Source of the DNA: Eucommia ulmoides
Lineage: Eukaryota; Streptophyta; Magnoliopsida; Garryales; Eucommiaceae
DNA: 64,000 bases
Assembly (NCBI GenBank): GCA_016647705.1
Contig: CM028340.1
Span: 9,301,001-9,365,000 of the forward strand
Direction: 5' to 3'
Below, piece after piece: positions 22,240 through 34,400 of this stretch. The stretch's first letter is position 1, and the number at the start of each line of letters is the position of its first letter. The notes beneath the pieces are model-generated. The model searched no databases and was not told the DNA's origin. It saw nothing but the letters and a program-made list of their open reading frames with translations. A program made the position numbers and the translations under genes.

Positions 22240-22937
22240 ATTGGAAAGTCAGACACCTGACTCTTTAAAAACTTTAATGAATTTAAATTATGAATGGTTA
22301 AGAGTACCTCTGATGTCCTTGGAAATAGCTTTATTTGTTACCTTATTCATATAAATGATTTTTTTTTTCATACATATTTTTTCTTAGCCTGTCTATATCC
22401 TCTAAACCTTTGACTATTTCCATTTGAATCAATGACATTTTTCCTTGCAAATGTCTCTTGAAGATTTTTGGTGATTTTCCACTTTGGCTTTCATAGGTCA
22501 CTTTTGTTTGTACTATTTGTTCCTGCACATATGGTATGTAACACTGCAGAAGAGTATTGTATGTCGTTCTTTGGTATCCATTTCATTTTGGATCTATTTT
22601 TGTTGGAAACATATTTAGTATTTTTGAATGGGCAAGACAGTTTAAAATGACCAACTCTTTTGCAATAATGACATCTGAACTTCAATTGATCCTTAAAGAT
22701 ATGACCATGATAAATAGCACGAGAAGTATTGCATGTATCATTTCTAACAATAGCTAATTTACAATCGTGGGCATGTGACAAAGAGTGAGACAATGAAACA
22801 TATCCACTTTCATAGATTGTTTTAAAAAACGAGTAAACATACTTAGGTTTAGTTAATATATACTTGATGAAACATTTTCTTTTAAATTTTCCTTAAGTAA
22901 ATCAATGTTTATTTCAAAATCTGATCTTTGTTTGGAA

Positions 22938-23018
<81 letters not shown>

Positions 23019-23600
23019 TTTTTTAAAAACTCTATATCTATTTTTAATCGATTTGATTTTGAAAATTATCGTTTCATGTTCAACTTTTTGAAGTATCAAG
23101 ATTAGATTTTAAAATATCATTTTTTTTTCCTGAAAAGTTGTAAAAATAAACATTTTCCTTTTAAAGCATTTATATCATTTGTAAAAGTAAAAAACATTTC
23201 TGTTCTTAAGACAATCTATGTTTTTTTTTTTTTTTAAAGGAAATTGTTTATTTACAAAACAACATCTAAAAACTTCTTTGTTTCACAATAATTATATATA
23301 TCAAATCGTGTTCTAAAATTTTGAAATCTCTTTTCTTTGTTTTCAAAAGAATAAATTTTTCTTTTTAAATAAAACTTTTCTTTCATAAAATGATTTTTGA
23401 AAATAAATAATTTTTCTATAGCAATATGGACACCCTCGTATCATTATTATCATCATGATCATCACTTTCACATGTACTACAAGAATCATTATTGAAATTA
23501 TCACATAAAAATTTATCACATTCAAGAGCAAATAAATATAAAATATCATCACGTGATTTGTGTGCCACGATAATCGATTAAGCTAGGACGTTAGGCCTAT
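22240..23600 (-). pseudogene. Sirevirus-like copia gag, 3' part
   Basis: The open frame 22491-22793 holds a zinc knuckle CHYCKRVGHFKLSC followed by KMKWIPKND, the end of the long gag of Sirevirus-like copia elements. Upstream on the minus strand are lysine-rich, coiled-coil-like residues disrupted by an (AT)n expansion at 22940-23013 and poly-A runs. Gag binds the genomic RNA through such knuckles. The rest of the element is lost at about 22240, near the copia-1 insertion. Confidence 0.7.
22940..23013. repeat. (AT)n microsatellite, ~37 units
   Basis: Uninterrupted AT dinucleotides inside the decayed gag. The tyrosine/isoleucine runs in open frames here are a product of the repeat. Confidence 0.97.
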
Positions 23601-23610
23601 TTAACTAACT

Positions 23611-23629
23611 TAGCTTTGATAACAATTAT
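23611..23629 (-). other. Primer-binding site of the Sirevirus-like element
   Basis: Minus strand ATAATTGTTATCAAAGCTA adjoins the LTR end; it corresponds to ATAATTGGTATCAGAGCTG at 58621-58639 in the plus-strand relative. Confidence 0.75.
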
Positions 23630-25043
23630 TGTTTCAAAGATCCACCCAAGAGGGGGAGGGAAGAGAGGTGAATTGGGTAATTTAAAAATTTAAATGTCAA
23701 TTATCCCTAATCATTTTTTTTAATTACAGAAACGTGATAACTAATGCACACACAATGAGTAAGAGATAGAGAAATTCACACCTGATATTTTATAGTAGTT
23801 CAACAAGCTACTCTTTCTTACATCTACTCCCTTGAGCTCGCGTAGAGAATTTTATCCACTAAACCAATCCTGATTCTTTTCCTAGGTAAGAATCAAACCA
23901 CATTCTAGTTATTTTCAAGGGTATGAATTAAACCATTACAATCCCTAATTAGGTACGCTCCCTTTTTACCCGATCAATACTCTCACCAAGACCAATTTCA
24001 CTTAGGCTCGAATTACAAACTCAAAGATTTTAGTTTCTCTCAAAGGTTATAAGATGTTTTTCTTTTTTTCTTTTTCCTTTTTCTTTCTTGAAAATATGTA
24101 TATTTCACACTTAAGATATGATTTTTAATATGAAAAATGCACTTATTTTATGCACAAAACCAAATCACCTCCAACGGCTAGTTTTATGTGAGATTTGTTT
24201 TTAATATCTCCCTTAAACGTTAACCCCATTGACCCAATGATTTTCAACCATTTTGACTATGAATCCAACCATTTTTATATCTAGATTAATGTGTCAAATA
24301 AATTCAAAAGTCTTTCCAAAAATATAGGTTAACTAAAACACTTAAAAATCCTAAAAAATTGATTTTCTACATCATTCAATCGACTAGTCGTAATTTCGAC
24401 TGACTGAAATTTACAACAATCTTTCCTATACTTTAAATACGCATAATTCTTTTGTTTGAACTCCTATTTAACTATATGACCACTTGTTCGAAAGCTTAAG
24501 GAGTCTATTTCATAAACAATTTATTTAGCTCAAAAATAAAATTGTATGAAAATGTATGAGTTAAACAGTTCACAATGGTCTTTCATAAAGTGCCCCAAAA
24601 CGACGACATTTAACACTAGTTTAGATAGAACACAATATTTCAATTTTTCTTAACACCAGTTAACTGATTTGAACCCAAACCCCTTTAAACATGCAAGGAA
24701 ATAATCTTAACATATTTAAACACTCATACATGCATACTTGTAACTTAATGACATAATACATTTGACACATATTCAAGTGTAGTGCGTCATTCTTGTCGGG
24801 ATGAAATGAATATATAAATGTTGATTAACTTAGGAAAAAATAAATGATTTGTCAAAAGGTCTTGATATTCCATTCCATTTGCTGAGCATGATCCATTCGG
24901 GTTCATCATCATTACGTCAATTGGATTATTATCATGTCTCTAATTCTGTCACACATCTTAATAAAGAAATTAGTCCATAAAACCATCAAGTTATTGTTAT
25001 CATCAAAATCAATGTTAATGGGTTAAACCCTTTAGGGTTAACA
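23630..25043 (-). mobile_element. Sirevirus-like LTR (~1.4 kb)
   Basis: On the minus strand it starts TGTTAACCCTAAAGG, then has the family marker ATTTTGATGATAAC, and ends CCTCTTGGGTGGATC...AAACA before the PBS. Equivalent markers occur at 50612 and 56476. Its start could instead lie 30 bases further in. Confidence 0.7.
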
Positions 25044-25690
25044 AAATTAAATCAACAAATGATATCAGCCTGATGTGAATTTGATTACAATCAACACCTA
25101 ATATCTTTACAAAATTTCACTTTCTTTCTCACCAATTTTGATCTTAGGAATGATAATAAAAATAGATATTTTTAGAAGTATTTTTTGAACTTTCCAGGTA
25201 GTAACCATCTATAATAATTAAGAATTTCATGATATATAATAGCTGAAATTCTATAAATTCCCAATTGTGAAAAGATCAGATGTTATTCTTTGAAAATCTC
25301 CCTACTAACCATGGACTTTGACCCCCTTAATTACACCTATTCAAATTCAAATTTATCAATGTATTTGGGTATATAATAGCTCAATATTCATTAATTAAAT
25401 TATAAAAATATTCATCTATTTAATACTAATTCAAAATGGCCAAGGATGATCAAGGAATATTTAGAAAATTTTAAAATTCAAAGACTAAATAGAATATCCC
25501 AAAAATATCATTTTTTTTTAAAAAAAAACTCCTTAATGCATAAATCCTAGTATAAAATCTTTCAAAAAAATATAAATCATTTAGGAATATTATGAAAATA
25601 TTTTAAAAAGTTATTTCATAAAAAACAATGCAAAAAGATTCTGAAAATCGTTCAAATATTAAAAAAATAAAAAAATAGAACAATTTGGTT
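25044..25690. other. AT-rich target sequence of copia-2, left side
   Basis: No gene or RNA recognised; A-rich from 25500. With 30241 onward it is the pre-insertion target of copia-2. Confidence 0.4.
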
Positions 25691-25848
25691 TGTTAAGATA
25701 ATTGAGAAGTGGGAGAATAAATCATGAATTGATATTATACGAAAGAGATACAAAGAATACAACGCTATAAACAATTATTTATAAGGGGGTGGGGGTTAGG
25801 GCAAAACCCTAATGGGCCAAATGGGTCAAGTCCATTATTACATTAACA
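25691..25848 (-). mobile_element. 3' LTR of copia-2 (158 bp)
   Basis: Perfect TGTTAA/TTAACA termini. Minus-strand GGGGGA next to it (25849-25856) is the polypurine tract. Confidence 0.9.
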
Positions 25849-25929
25849 TCCCCCTTCAAACTCAAGGTGGTAAATAGGAGGTGAACTTGAGTTTAGAAAC
25901 TAGAGAATGAAAGAGTCATGGAGGATGAG

Positions 25930-26330
25930 CCTTAGTGAAAATGTCTATTGTCTGATCGGCTGAATTGACGGATTATAGACGAAACGTATTCTGGAGAATG
26001 TGATGACGGATGAAGTGACAATCAGTCTCGATTTATTTTGTACGCTCATGGAATACAACATTGTGAGTGATCTGAATAGCACTCTTGTTGTCACAGTGCA
26101 AGGTAGTGGAAACAGAAGAAGGGATGCCCATGTCAGCAAGTAGCTATTGAAGTTAGAGAAGTTATTAAGTTGTATCAGCCATGACGCGATATTCAGCTTC
26201 AGTACTGGAGTGAGCAACCACAGTTTGTTTCTTACTACGCTAGGAAATAAGAGAATTGCCCAAAAAGAAATAGTAACCGTGGTTGAACATCTGTTGTTGG
26301 GGTCTCCGGCCCAATTGGTATTAGAATAGG
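25930..26330 (-). pseudogene. Copia RNase H remnant (copia-2)
   Basis: Homologous to 15480-15850. Minus-strand frames show EAEYRVMADT-type residues near 26175 and the later DNKSAIQI region. The open frame 25945-26217 is partly out of frame. Confidence 0.75.
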
Positions 26331-27080
26331 CTTGTAAGATGGGAACAGACTGAGCTGAGAAATGAAACCCATGAAATAAAGTACCTTTGACATACCGAAG
26401 AATGCAAAGAAAAACCGATTAATAAGTAGTCCGAGGAGTGGACAAGAACTGGATGACCTGATGAACGACATAGGTAATGTTAGGGTGAGTGACAATAAGA
26501 TATATAAGAGGTAAACCATCGAGTGGGGTAAGTCTGACTTTTGGCTTGAGAAGAGTAGTGACAGTGGTTGAGTTAGTAATCCTAGCCTTGGAAATGAGAT
26601 CCGAGGTATACTTGGCTTGAGAGAGAAAATATCTATTAGAACTAGATGAAACTTGGAGGCCAAGAAAATAGGTGAGTATGCCAAGATCCTTCATCTCAAA
26701 TTGTCCACTGAGGAACTTTTTGAGTTCAGAAATACCATATAGATCATCTTAAGTAATAACCATATTATTCACATACAGTAAAAGAAGGATAATACCATTT
26801 GCAGTATGGAGAATAAATAGAGCCGAATCATGAGCACTAGGTGTAAACCCAAACAGATGAATAGTAGTGTTGAAATTAGCAAACCAGGTATATGGAGCTT
26901 GTTTCAAACTATATAGAGCACGGTGAAGGCGACAAACTTTATTTCGAGGGGCAGTCAGACTAGGAGGGGTATGCATATCTATTTACTCAAGAAGATCACC
27001 ATTGGGAAATGTATTTTTGACATCCATTTGAAAGAAAGTCTATTTTCAAATGGCGACGACGACAAGAAGTGTACGGACAG
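26330..27080 (-). pseudogene. Copia reverse transcriptase remnant (copia-2)
   Basis: The open frame 26749-26976 contains HTPPSLTAPRNKVCRLHRAL, YSLKQAPYTWF and LLLLYVNNMVIT, where YVNN sits at the YVDD active site; loss of the aspartates would abolish activity. The frame 26419-26694 follows with DLGILTYFLGLQVSSSSNRY and TSDLISKARIT. Confidence 0.88.
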
Positions 27081-27083
27081 ATG

Positions 27084-27731
27084 TTAGCCTCGCCATTGGA
27101 GCAAATGTTTTTTCATAGTTAATGTCATATTCTTGAGCAAATCCCTTGGCAACAAGTCGGACTTTATATCGTTCAACGGAGCCATTACAAAGCCTTTTGA
27201 TCTTAAACACCTATTTGCACTCAATAAGAGTTTTTCTAGGGAGCAGATTAACAATATCCCAGGTATGAGTTTTGGTGAGGGCCTGAAGTTCTTCGTCCAT
27301 TTCTTTTTGCCAAAGAGAATTAGTATTAGCCTCTTGATAGAATTGAGGCTCATGTAGATGAAGTATAGTGGGAAAACAATAAAAATTAGAAAGTAATATA
27401 GAGGATGAGTTACCCTGGTAGAGCGGCGAGGGTGATCTGGGGTGTGGGTGTCAATGGAAAGCGGTATAGGATCATCGACCATAAGAGAAGTCTCAGGCAT
27501 GGTCACTGAAGTTGGAAGGGTGAGATTAGCTGGTGGTTCTGGAGTAGGTGTAGCTGGTAGTTCTGGGATGGACTCACCATAAGGTGCAAGGCTAGACTCA
27601 ACTAGTGGTGCTGGAGTGGACTCAACAGTAACTGAAACTGTATCCTCTGGAAATAACTCAATGGATGGATCAGTAAAGAATCTGGAGTTGGTGAGGGTTG
27701 ACATGTCAAGTGACTGTAAGGAAGAAAACAT
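27084..27731 (-). pseudogene. Copia linker and RT N-terminus (copia-2)
   Basis: A 215-residue frame: the first half is the linker rich in P, T and E (PAPLVESSLAPYGESIPELP, TPDHPRRSTRVTHP); the second half runs out of frame through the RT N-terminal region. It corresponds to 16987-17280 in copia-1. Confidence 0.75.
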
Positions 27732-27739
27732 TTGATGTT

Positions 27740-28480
27740 CCCAAAAAATGACATGTCACAAGATACAAAGGGTTTTAGAAAGGGGATCTTAGCACCGATA
27801 CCCTTTATGTTCGATGCCATATCCAATAAAACAACACAGACGAGCCATTGGTTCCTGTTTGTTATGTTGATGTGGTTTGAGAAGAACAAATCAGGCGCAA
27901 CCAAAGACTCTGAATTTAGAGTAATCAGGATGGAGGTTTATCGAAAATTCGCTCAAATGGAGGTTGGTTTTGGATTGTAGCGAAAAGGACACGGTTTATT
28001 GTGTAGACGGCTGTGAAGGCAACATCACCCCCAAAACGCTCAGAACATGATGAAGAAATGAGAAGAGCATGAACTGTGTAAAGAATATATCTATGTTTGC
28101 ATTCGGCTCGTCCATTTTGTTAGGATGTACTAGGACATGAGCAATGTGGGAGCGTGCCATTTTGCGAACCAGGTTAAGGAAAACACAATCCTAGTATTCC
28201 ATTGCATTATCTGAGTGAAAAACTTTGATATTTCTAGAAAATTGGGTTTGAACCATAGAGGAAAACTCAGAATATATTTGGAATGGTTCAGATCGATATT
28301 TAATAAGAAATAACCATATATATCGAGAGTAATCATCCACAAACATAACAAAGTAACGATAACTACCCATCGAGGCATGAGGAGAAGGCCCCCAAATATC
28401 AGAATAAATTAGATCAAAGGGTACAAGAGAAATAGACTGACTCTCTTTGAAAAGTAGGGCTGATTATTTTGCAAGTTGGC
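27740..28480 (-). pseudogene. Copia integrase remnant (copia-2)
   Basis: Homologous to 18886-19580 of copia-1 with many lesions. Minus-strand fragments include FSRNIKVFHSDNAME-like residues at about 28190-28240 and HRYILYTVHALLISSS-like residues at about 28045-28110. It reads through the site where copia-1 carries a solo LTR. Confidence 0.75.
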
Positions 28481-29000
28481 AATGGATACATTTGAAGGAC
28501 TCACGCTAAACTGAACCTAACTGACCGTTAAAGATATGTGATTTGAGTCAGTTGGATGAAGTGTGGCCCAAACGAGCATACCAAATTTGGGATAATCAGA
28601 GAAACATTGGTGGTTGTGGGGATATTTGGTTGTGGTGATGGTGGAGTTAGAGATGGAAGGTGTAAACCGGTAAGTTTAAACAGGCATCCAACCTTACGAC
28701 CAGTCCAAAGAGTTTATCCTATTCGAGGATTCTGCATACGATAACCACTATTAGAAAATATGACTTCAAATCCCAATTCACAAAGTTGCCCAACGAACAA
28801 GAGATTTAAGGTGAGTTTTAGAATCAAATACATGTCAGGAATAGAAAGATGGGAAGTAAAAACCTGACCGGTATGTGTAATAAGCATTTAAGAACCATCA
28901 GTAGTATGAATACTAGGGATATTTATCGTGGATAGTTTGGTTGAAAAAATATTGGGATCAGATGTCATATGATTACAATAGACAGAATTAAAGAACTAAG
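28480..29000 (-). pseudogene. Copia protease-like and GAG-pre-integrase remnant (copia-2)
   Basis: Minus strand translation gives FFNSVYCNHMTSDPNIFS (protease-like stretch), then IHTTDGS, LKLTLNLLFVGQLCELGFE and GRKVGCLFKLTGLHLPSL, matching copia-1 at 19600-20066. Confidence 0.72.
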
Positions 29001-29446
29001 AAGAATTACTTGTAATAAGTGAGAGAGTTAAGAAAATGTTTGTACCAGTTTTAGAGAAAATATAGAGTAGTAGTGAATCCAAGTCTACAATAGACAGTGT
29101 AACAATGGTGGAGAAAGGATCTGAACCCACTTTGGCATTAATAATAAGCGAAGAACCCATAGACATCGTTGTTGAACCAAGAGAAACTGCTGTCACGGAT
29201 GAATTCAAAATACTGAAATTGTCCAGAAACCGATATTGAATCTTCAAGTACTGGGTAAAAATAAGATGAACCGGTGTAGGAACCACATGGATATAACAGA
29301 AAGTATATTCTATAAACCTCAAAAAACAAAACGGGGGCTAGAAACAGAACTGGAACACCAAAAAACCTTAGGAACCGGTTTAAATTTACAGAAAATTGTA
29401 AAAAATGGGCTGAACCAGTCAAATAGAGAACTTTGAAGAAAACTGG

Positions 29447-29620
29447 TGATGTGGCAGTCAATAGATGACGTGGCAGTTAACATATGATTTGGCATAGAGT
29501 TGGCGCTTACGTGGCGCTAAGGTGGAGATGATGCGCTAACTAAGTGCTGAGGTGGTGATGACGTAGCGCTGAGGTGGAAATGACATGGCGCGACTGGGTA
29601 ACTAGGGCTGACGTGGTAGC
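29447..29620 (-). promoter_or_regulatory. Array of TGCCACGTCA-type motifs in copia-2 leader
   Basis: Plus-strand TGATGTGGCA (29447), TGACGTGGCA (29466), TGATTTGGCA (29485), TTACGTGGCG (29507), TGACATGGCG (29581) and TGACGTGGTA (29609), with related gctgaggtgg units between. Same leader position as in copia-1. Confidence 0.55.
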
Positions 29621-30081
29621 AACCAAGAAATCAGAGAGGAGGCGCGCACATGGATTTGACACGAGCGGAGACACTTATACCTTCTGTCCGCGCGTGAGAG
29701 CACGCGAATGATGTGATGGCCTTGATTTTTTCTCTGTTTCAATCGTCTTGTCGAGATGGTTCCGTTGGTATACGGTAATGTCGATTTGGAGCTCTGGTTG
29801 AGATGATAGGACCCAAAATCCGAGACGATGAATTGTGGTGGTTCTGCAGGCTTTTGGATGCTCGTGAGGTGCGTCTGGGCTCCGGTGGCAGTGAATTTGG
29901 TGGCGTTGTGTTCATCTTTGTAAGATGAAGATGGTGGTGTGGTGGTGTTGATACTGGAGTTGTGAGAAGACTTGTAGCAGTGACGAAAATGTTGGGAAAA
30001 TAAAGGCGACGACGGCGGAAGCGTTAGGGTTACAAAAAATTTATTGAGAACAGGTCTAGGAAAGACTTGTTCTTGATACCT

Positions 30082-30240
30082 TGTTAAGATAATTGAGAAG
30101 TGGGAGAATGAATCATGAATTGATATTATACGAAAGAGATACAAAGAATACAACGATATACACAAGTATTTATAAGGGAAGTGGGGGTTAGAGAAAAACC
30201 CTAATGGGCCAAATGGGCCAAACCCATTATTACATTAACA
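30082..30240 (-). mobile_element. 5' LTR of copia-2 (159 bp) with PBS next to it
   Basis: Same LTR as 25691-25848. On the minus strand it ends CTTAACA, followed at 30081-30068 by AGGTATCAAGAACA, a PBS of the tRNA-Met type with changes. Confidence 0.9.
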
Positions 30241-30519
30241 TGGTTGATCGCTCATCTAATCCGATTGACTAACTAGTGTGAATTTTGAACAATCAAAACC
30301 ATATGCTTTGGTTGATCAACTGTTTTATACTAATATTACTTTCTGTTCATACCGGCCAACAACCTATTCATCCCGATCGACCTTTTTTTGCCTATTTTCA
30401 TACTATCATCCTTCTGTCAAATCCAGTCGACTTTCCAAGGCATCTAGTCGACCGGTTCATCTAGATGTCAATATTTTCAAGAAGACACTTTCCTTAGTTA
30501 TATTTTAAGTTAGGCTAAG
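30241..30519. other. Target sequence of copia-2, right side
   Basis: Contains several gttgatc/tcgaccggtt-like stretches also seen in the Sirevirus-like LTRs at 51000-51400 and 56880-57140, so it is probably a fragment of such an LTR. No gene. Confidence 0.4.
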
Positions 30520-31473
30520 TTGGCAAAAAAAAAAAAAAAAAAAATAATAATAATAAAAAAAAATTGTTTTTGCATTCACGTCATGTTCAGCAAATTAATA
30601 TTTTTCCAACTTTATGCATCGAAAAATATAATTCTTCAAAAATCATGTTTGTGAGAAACAATTTTTTTCCCCAAAATATATAGTTTTGAAAACAAAAATC
30701 ATTTTGTTCTTTCCTTAAAAAAAACCACTTTAAAAAATATATTCAAAGATGATTTTTGTCTTTTCTAGAAAAAATATTTCTGAAAAAAGATTGTTCAAAT
30801 ATTTTATTTTTCAAAAAAATAAAAAATAAAAATACTTTCCCCCATTTTTTTAACAAAAAGGGTCCTCAAAAATCTTTTCCTTTTCAAATATTTCATTTTC
30901 TTAAAACCAACCTGGATTAAATCACCAATGTAACCTAATATTAAGAATCACTATATTAAATTCTCTTGGGATCATCCTTGTCAAATCTTTTAATATTTGA
31001 TAAGAAATCATATTGGAAGAACATTCCAAAATATTAAAAAATTGTCCCACATTGATTTGAAAAACGCCAAAAGAGTTCTTAATATGAGGATTTTTTTTTT
31101 TTTTTTTTTAAATAAAATAAAACATTCATACCTAAACTAATTAGACTTAATTCAACATTAGGTACCGTTTTTAGATGAGCATCTTGGGGTGCCTAATACC
31201 TTTCCCTAGCATAACCAAACCCAAACTCTTTTAAGTAAATATTTAATTTCATCTTGTATTTGAAGTCAAATTTGCTTAGGCCTTTTAAATTATTTTTCTA
31301 AAATATTTGGTTACCTAGCACACCAATTAAATCTAATGCTAAATAGTGACTCCTTGATTTTAAAATGGCTTAGTTAAGTACTTTTCTAAGAAAACTGAAG
31401 CTTTAAAAAATCGCTTCCCTTTGCGCTCTACTATTTCATACGTCTTTTAAAATTCGAAAAGTGGGCACATCTG
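30520..31473 (+). mobile_element. Ogre/Tat-like LTR, 3' part
   Basis: Contains 'ggtgcctaatacctttccct' at about 31180-31205 and ends 'aaagtgggcacatctgt' before a PBS. 'Gtgcctaa(c/t)acctt' followed by 'gtgggc' is characteristic of LTR ends in Ogre-type Tat elements (family knowledge). The LTR start is not visible; a related piece lies at 52510-52990. Confidence 0.55.
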
Positions 31474-31489
31474 TTGGCGACTTTGTCGG
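31474..31489 (+). other. Primer-binding site, tRNA-Arg type, degenerate
   Basis: ttggcgactttgtcgg resembles the TGGCGACTC-type PBS of Ogre elements (tRNA-Arg), with several changes in the second half. Confidence 0.5.
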
Positions 31490-34400
31490 AAATAGTTAAA
31501 GGGTTAAGTGTAAAATGTCTAAATAAGTCCAAATAATTCAAGTCCAAATGTTATATTTTGCTTTATTATCTTTTCTTTCCATTTTGTAAATAAGAGTGAG
31601 TTGTCATGGGTTTTCTTTTTGACATATATCTATTTCCTCCTTTTCCATATTTTTTCTTGTACATATATCTATTTTCCACTCCCTGTATTATTGGTATATT
31701 GTACACTTTTCCAAGGCATGAGCACAATTGCGTTTCATCCACATTGTCCCAAAATGAAAATACCTTTTAGGACTAGATAGAGGTTGCCAGTAGATGATAA
31801 GCTGTTTTGGTTTATCCTTAGGAATCAATATCGAAAACATCTCACTAGGATCACCAACTAACGATGGATGTTCTTTCAGGATGCCGAAGGTTTGTAGATT
31901 TGGAACCGATGACTTTTTAGGATGCATTAGTTGGTAGTCGTGAACCTCATATAGTAATCTTAGGTTTACGTGTTTCCTAAATCCTTATAAGAAACTATGA
32001 TGCATGACATGGAAGATGATTTTACATGTTATGCGTGAATGGATGATGTTTTTAGAAAATCCTAGAACCAACCAAGTTTAAAGTTTTCAATACCGTTAAG
32101 GAATCAAGTGACAAAAGAATTTTTGTAAGTCTCATCTGATATGATCGCACTAATATTTTAAATTCCTTTAATTTGGACTGTAATTTTCAGATGGATAGAA
32201 ATTCCTTCGCCTAATTTCTATGTTCGTTTAAATAGTCATCACTGAAATTAGAAACTAAAACTTGAGTGGATCCTAAGTCCCCTTTAACTCACATGGACTA
32301 ATAAGTTGATCTCATTTAAATAATTTGAGGGAAATTTGGTCATCCAAAAGTAAACTACATAACAAGAAAATAAAAATAAAAAAACAAAATAAAAAAAGGC
32401 TACCAAATATCTTTCAAGGCTTCAATTCCGATTGAGATAAAACTATCATAAATGGAAAATCATATTGGGCCATATCCCCAAATTAAGTCATACCCATATA
32501 GTTTCACCAAAATTAAAGCCCATAATCCTACCAACCAAAATTTGTCCCAACCACCCGAGACAATACCTTGAATTACCTACTTAACCCAAGTTCCTAAATC
32601 AAGTAGTATCCCAACATTTTTACGAAAATCAAAATCATACCCAACTCTAATACCTTGACTTTCTGACCGCAAATACCCATTTTCCATTGCCCAAAATTTT
32701 CCATTCGCTATCTCGTGATACCATCCTATCCAACCAAATGGCCATAAACCATTAGTACCCTATTTTTCAAAAAAAAATTCAATTGACTAATGGAGGAATT
32801 TCAACCGAACCTATCCTAGGATGAAATATTTAGTCACCCCTAAACTTTATTGGAAGATACCCTCCTATTACAAGCCAACGTCTAACTCTAAGAGTACCAT
32901 TTGGGAACTTGATTTGTATCATTTTGGTGTGCTGAGATTTATTTCTTCATAAAATTGGAGAAAAACGTTGAAATCCACCTTTCTTTGTAGCTAGCCTTCT
33001 AGATGATAGACGACTTGAATTGTAGATGACTTTAACCTCTCAATAAATGCTACTGTTTCGCCTAAAGTATGACTTGAATGTTTAATGTATTATTTTTCAA
33101 ATACTCCAAAATTGTCTATATCTGATCTATGTGTGGAGAACGAAGTGGAACACGATAAATATGATTTCAATACTAAAAGAGACTTTGACCTAAGAAGAAA
33201 TAATACAAGATGACTCGCTTTACCTAGAGAATTGAAAATGAGTGTCAGAAAACCTTGGGCATCTTCCTATACAAATTTTCAAACTCCACTCACCATCAAA
33301 AATATATTTTATTAAAGCCATAAATTTATGGCTCTGACCGATCACATGAGATCAAAATGAATAAAAAACAATCTTTCGCCCTCATCAACTAGGAATACAT
33401 GTTTTCCGATGGTTAGCCATTGGCAGTACTTCCTATCAATGCCAATTTCTACCTTGTCCTCTTTAACCCCCTCCCTCCCACCCCCCAAAAAAAAGAAAAA
33501 AAAAAAAAAAAAAAAAACAGAGTAGAGATTAAGCCCAAGATTCAATGGCTATGCAATCAGTCATAAGGCAAAGCCACCATCACAAAAAATCTTTTGATGT
33601 CGAGAGATCTGTTTGTCATCGATAATATCATAATTAAAGCTGGTTCTTAAGAAAAATTAGTAAAAAGAAAAAAGAAAAAATGAAGAAGAAGACATTAACT
33701 GATTGGGGATTTGAATAATTCGAGTATAAGTCATAGGGATGTTTCAACATTTAGTGACTTGGTCCAACTGGATCGATATTGTTGCCTAAAGCTCTCTACA
33801 TGGATTACTTAGGATGCCACGATGCTTAAAAAAAAAAAAAAGAGAAAAAAGTAAAAAAGAAAAAAGAAAATATTTTTTTTTTTAAAAAAAATTGAGAAAT
33901 ATTTTTGTTCAATTACTTAAAATTCTCATCGTCGAAAGAATGGTTCAAATACTCGCTAGTTGAGTGGGTTATCTATGACAGTGAGTAGGGTGTGAGAGAT
34001 CTGTGGCAGTAGGGGGGAGTTGATTGATTGAGAGCGATGTGGGACTGGTGTAGGGTGGTCAATAAATTATGATTGGCAAAGATTTATTTTATGGGGTATG
34101 TTAGATTGTGGAGATGTGTGTGAGATATTTGGAGAAATACTTGGTTACAATGTGATTTGTTAGAGATATTATATGATTATATAAAATTAATAGGGTAATT
34201 TAAAATGTTGTTTAATTTGGATGTTGGATCAAAATTCATCCAATGACCAAAAAAATCGAAAATGTAAAATATCTTATTTTATATATATTTTTTTAGTACA
34301 TATGTAAAATAATAGTTACAAAATGTAAAAAAAAAATTATAACCGAGCAAGATTACTAATGTTCTATCACTTCTTGCGACAGCCATTTCATAGACAACCT

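Larger units (their letters stand above)
25691..30240 (-). mobile_element. Ty1/copia element copia-2, complete ends, gag deleted
   Basis: LTRs at 25691-25848 and 30082-30240 share TGTTAAGATAATTGAGAAG on the plus strand. The flanks tggtt (25686-25690) and tggtt (30241-30245) form a perfect 5-bp target duplication. The minus-strand order is leader, protease-like, GAG-pre-integrase, integrase, linker, RT and RNase H. Between leader and protease there is no UBN2 domain or zinc knuckle, unlike copia-1. I count about 10-11 differences in 158 LTR positions. All frames carry stops or shifts. Confidence 0.92.

Noticed and set aside
22905-23105. Open frames of Y/I repeats on both strands
   Set aside because: They are the translation of an (AT)n microsatellite.
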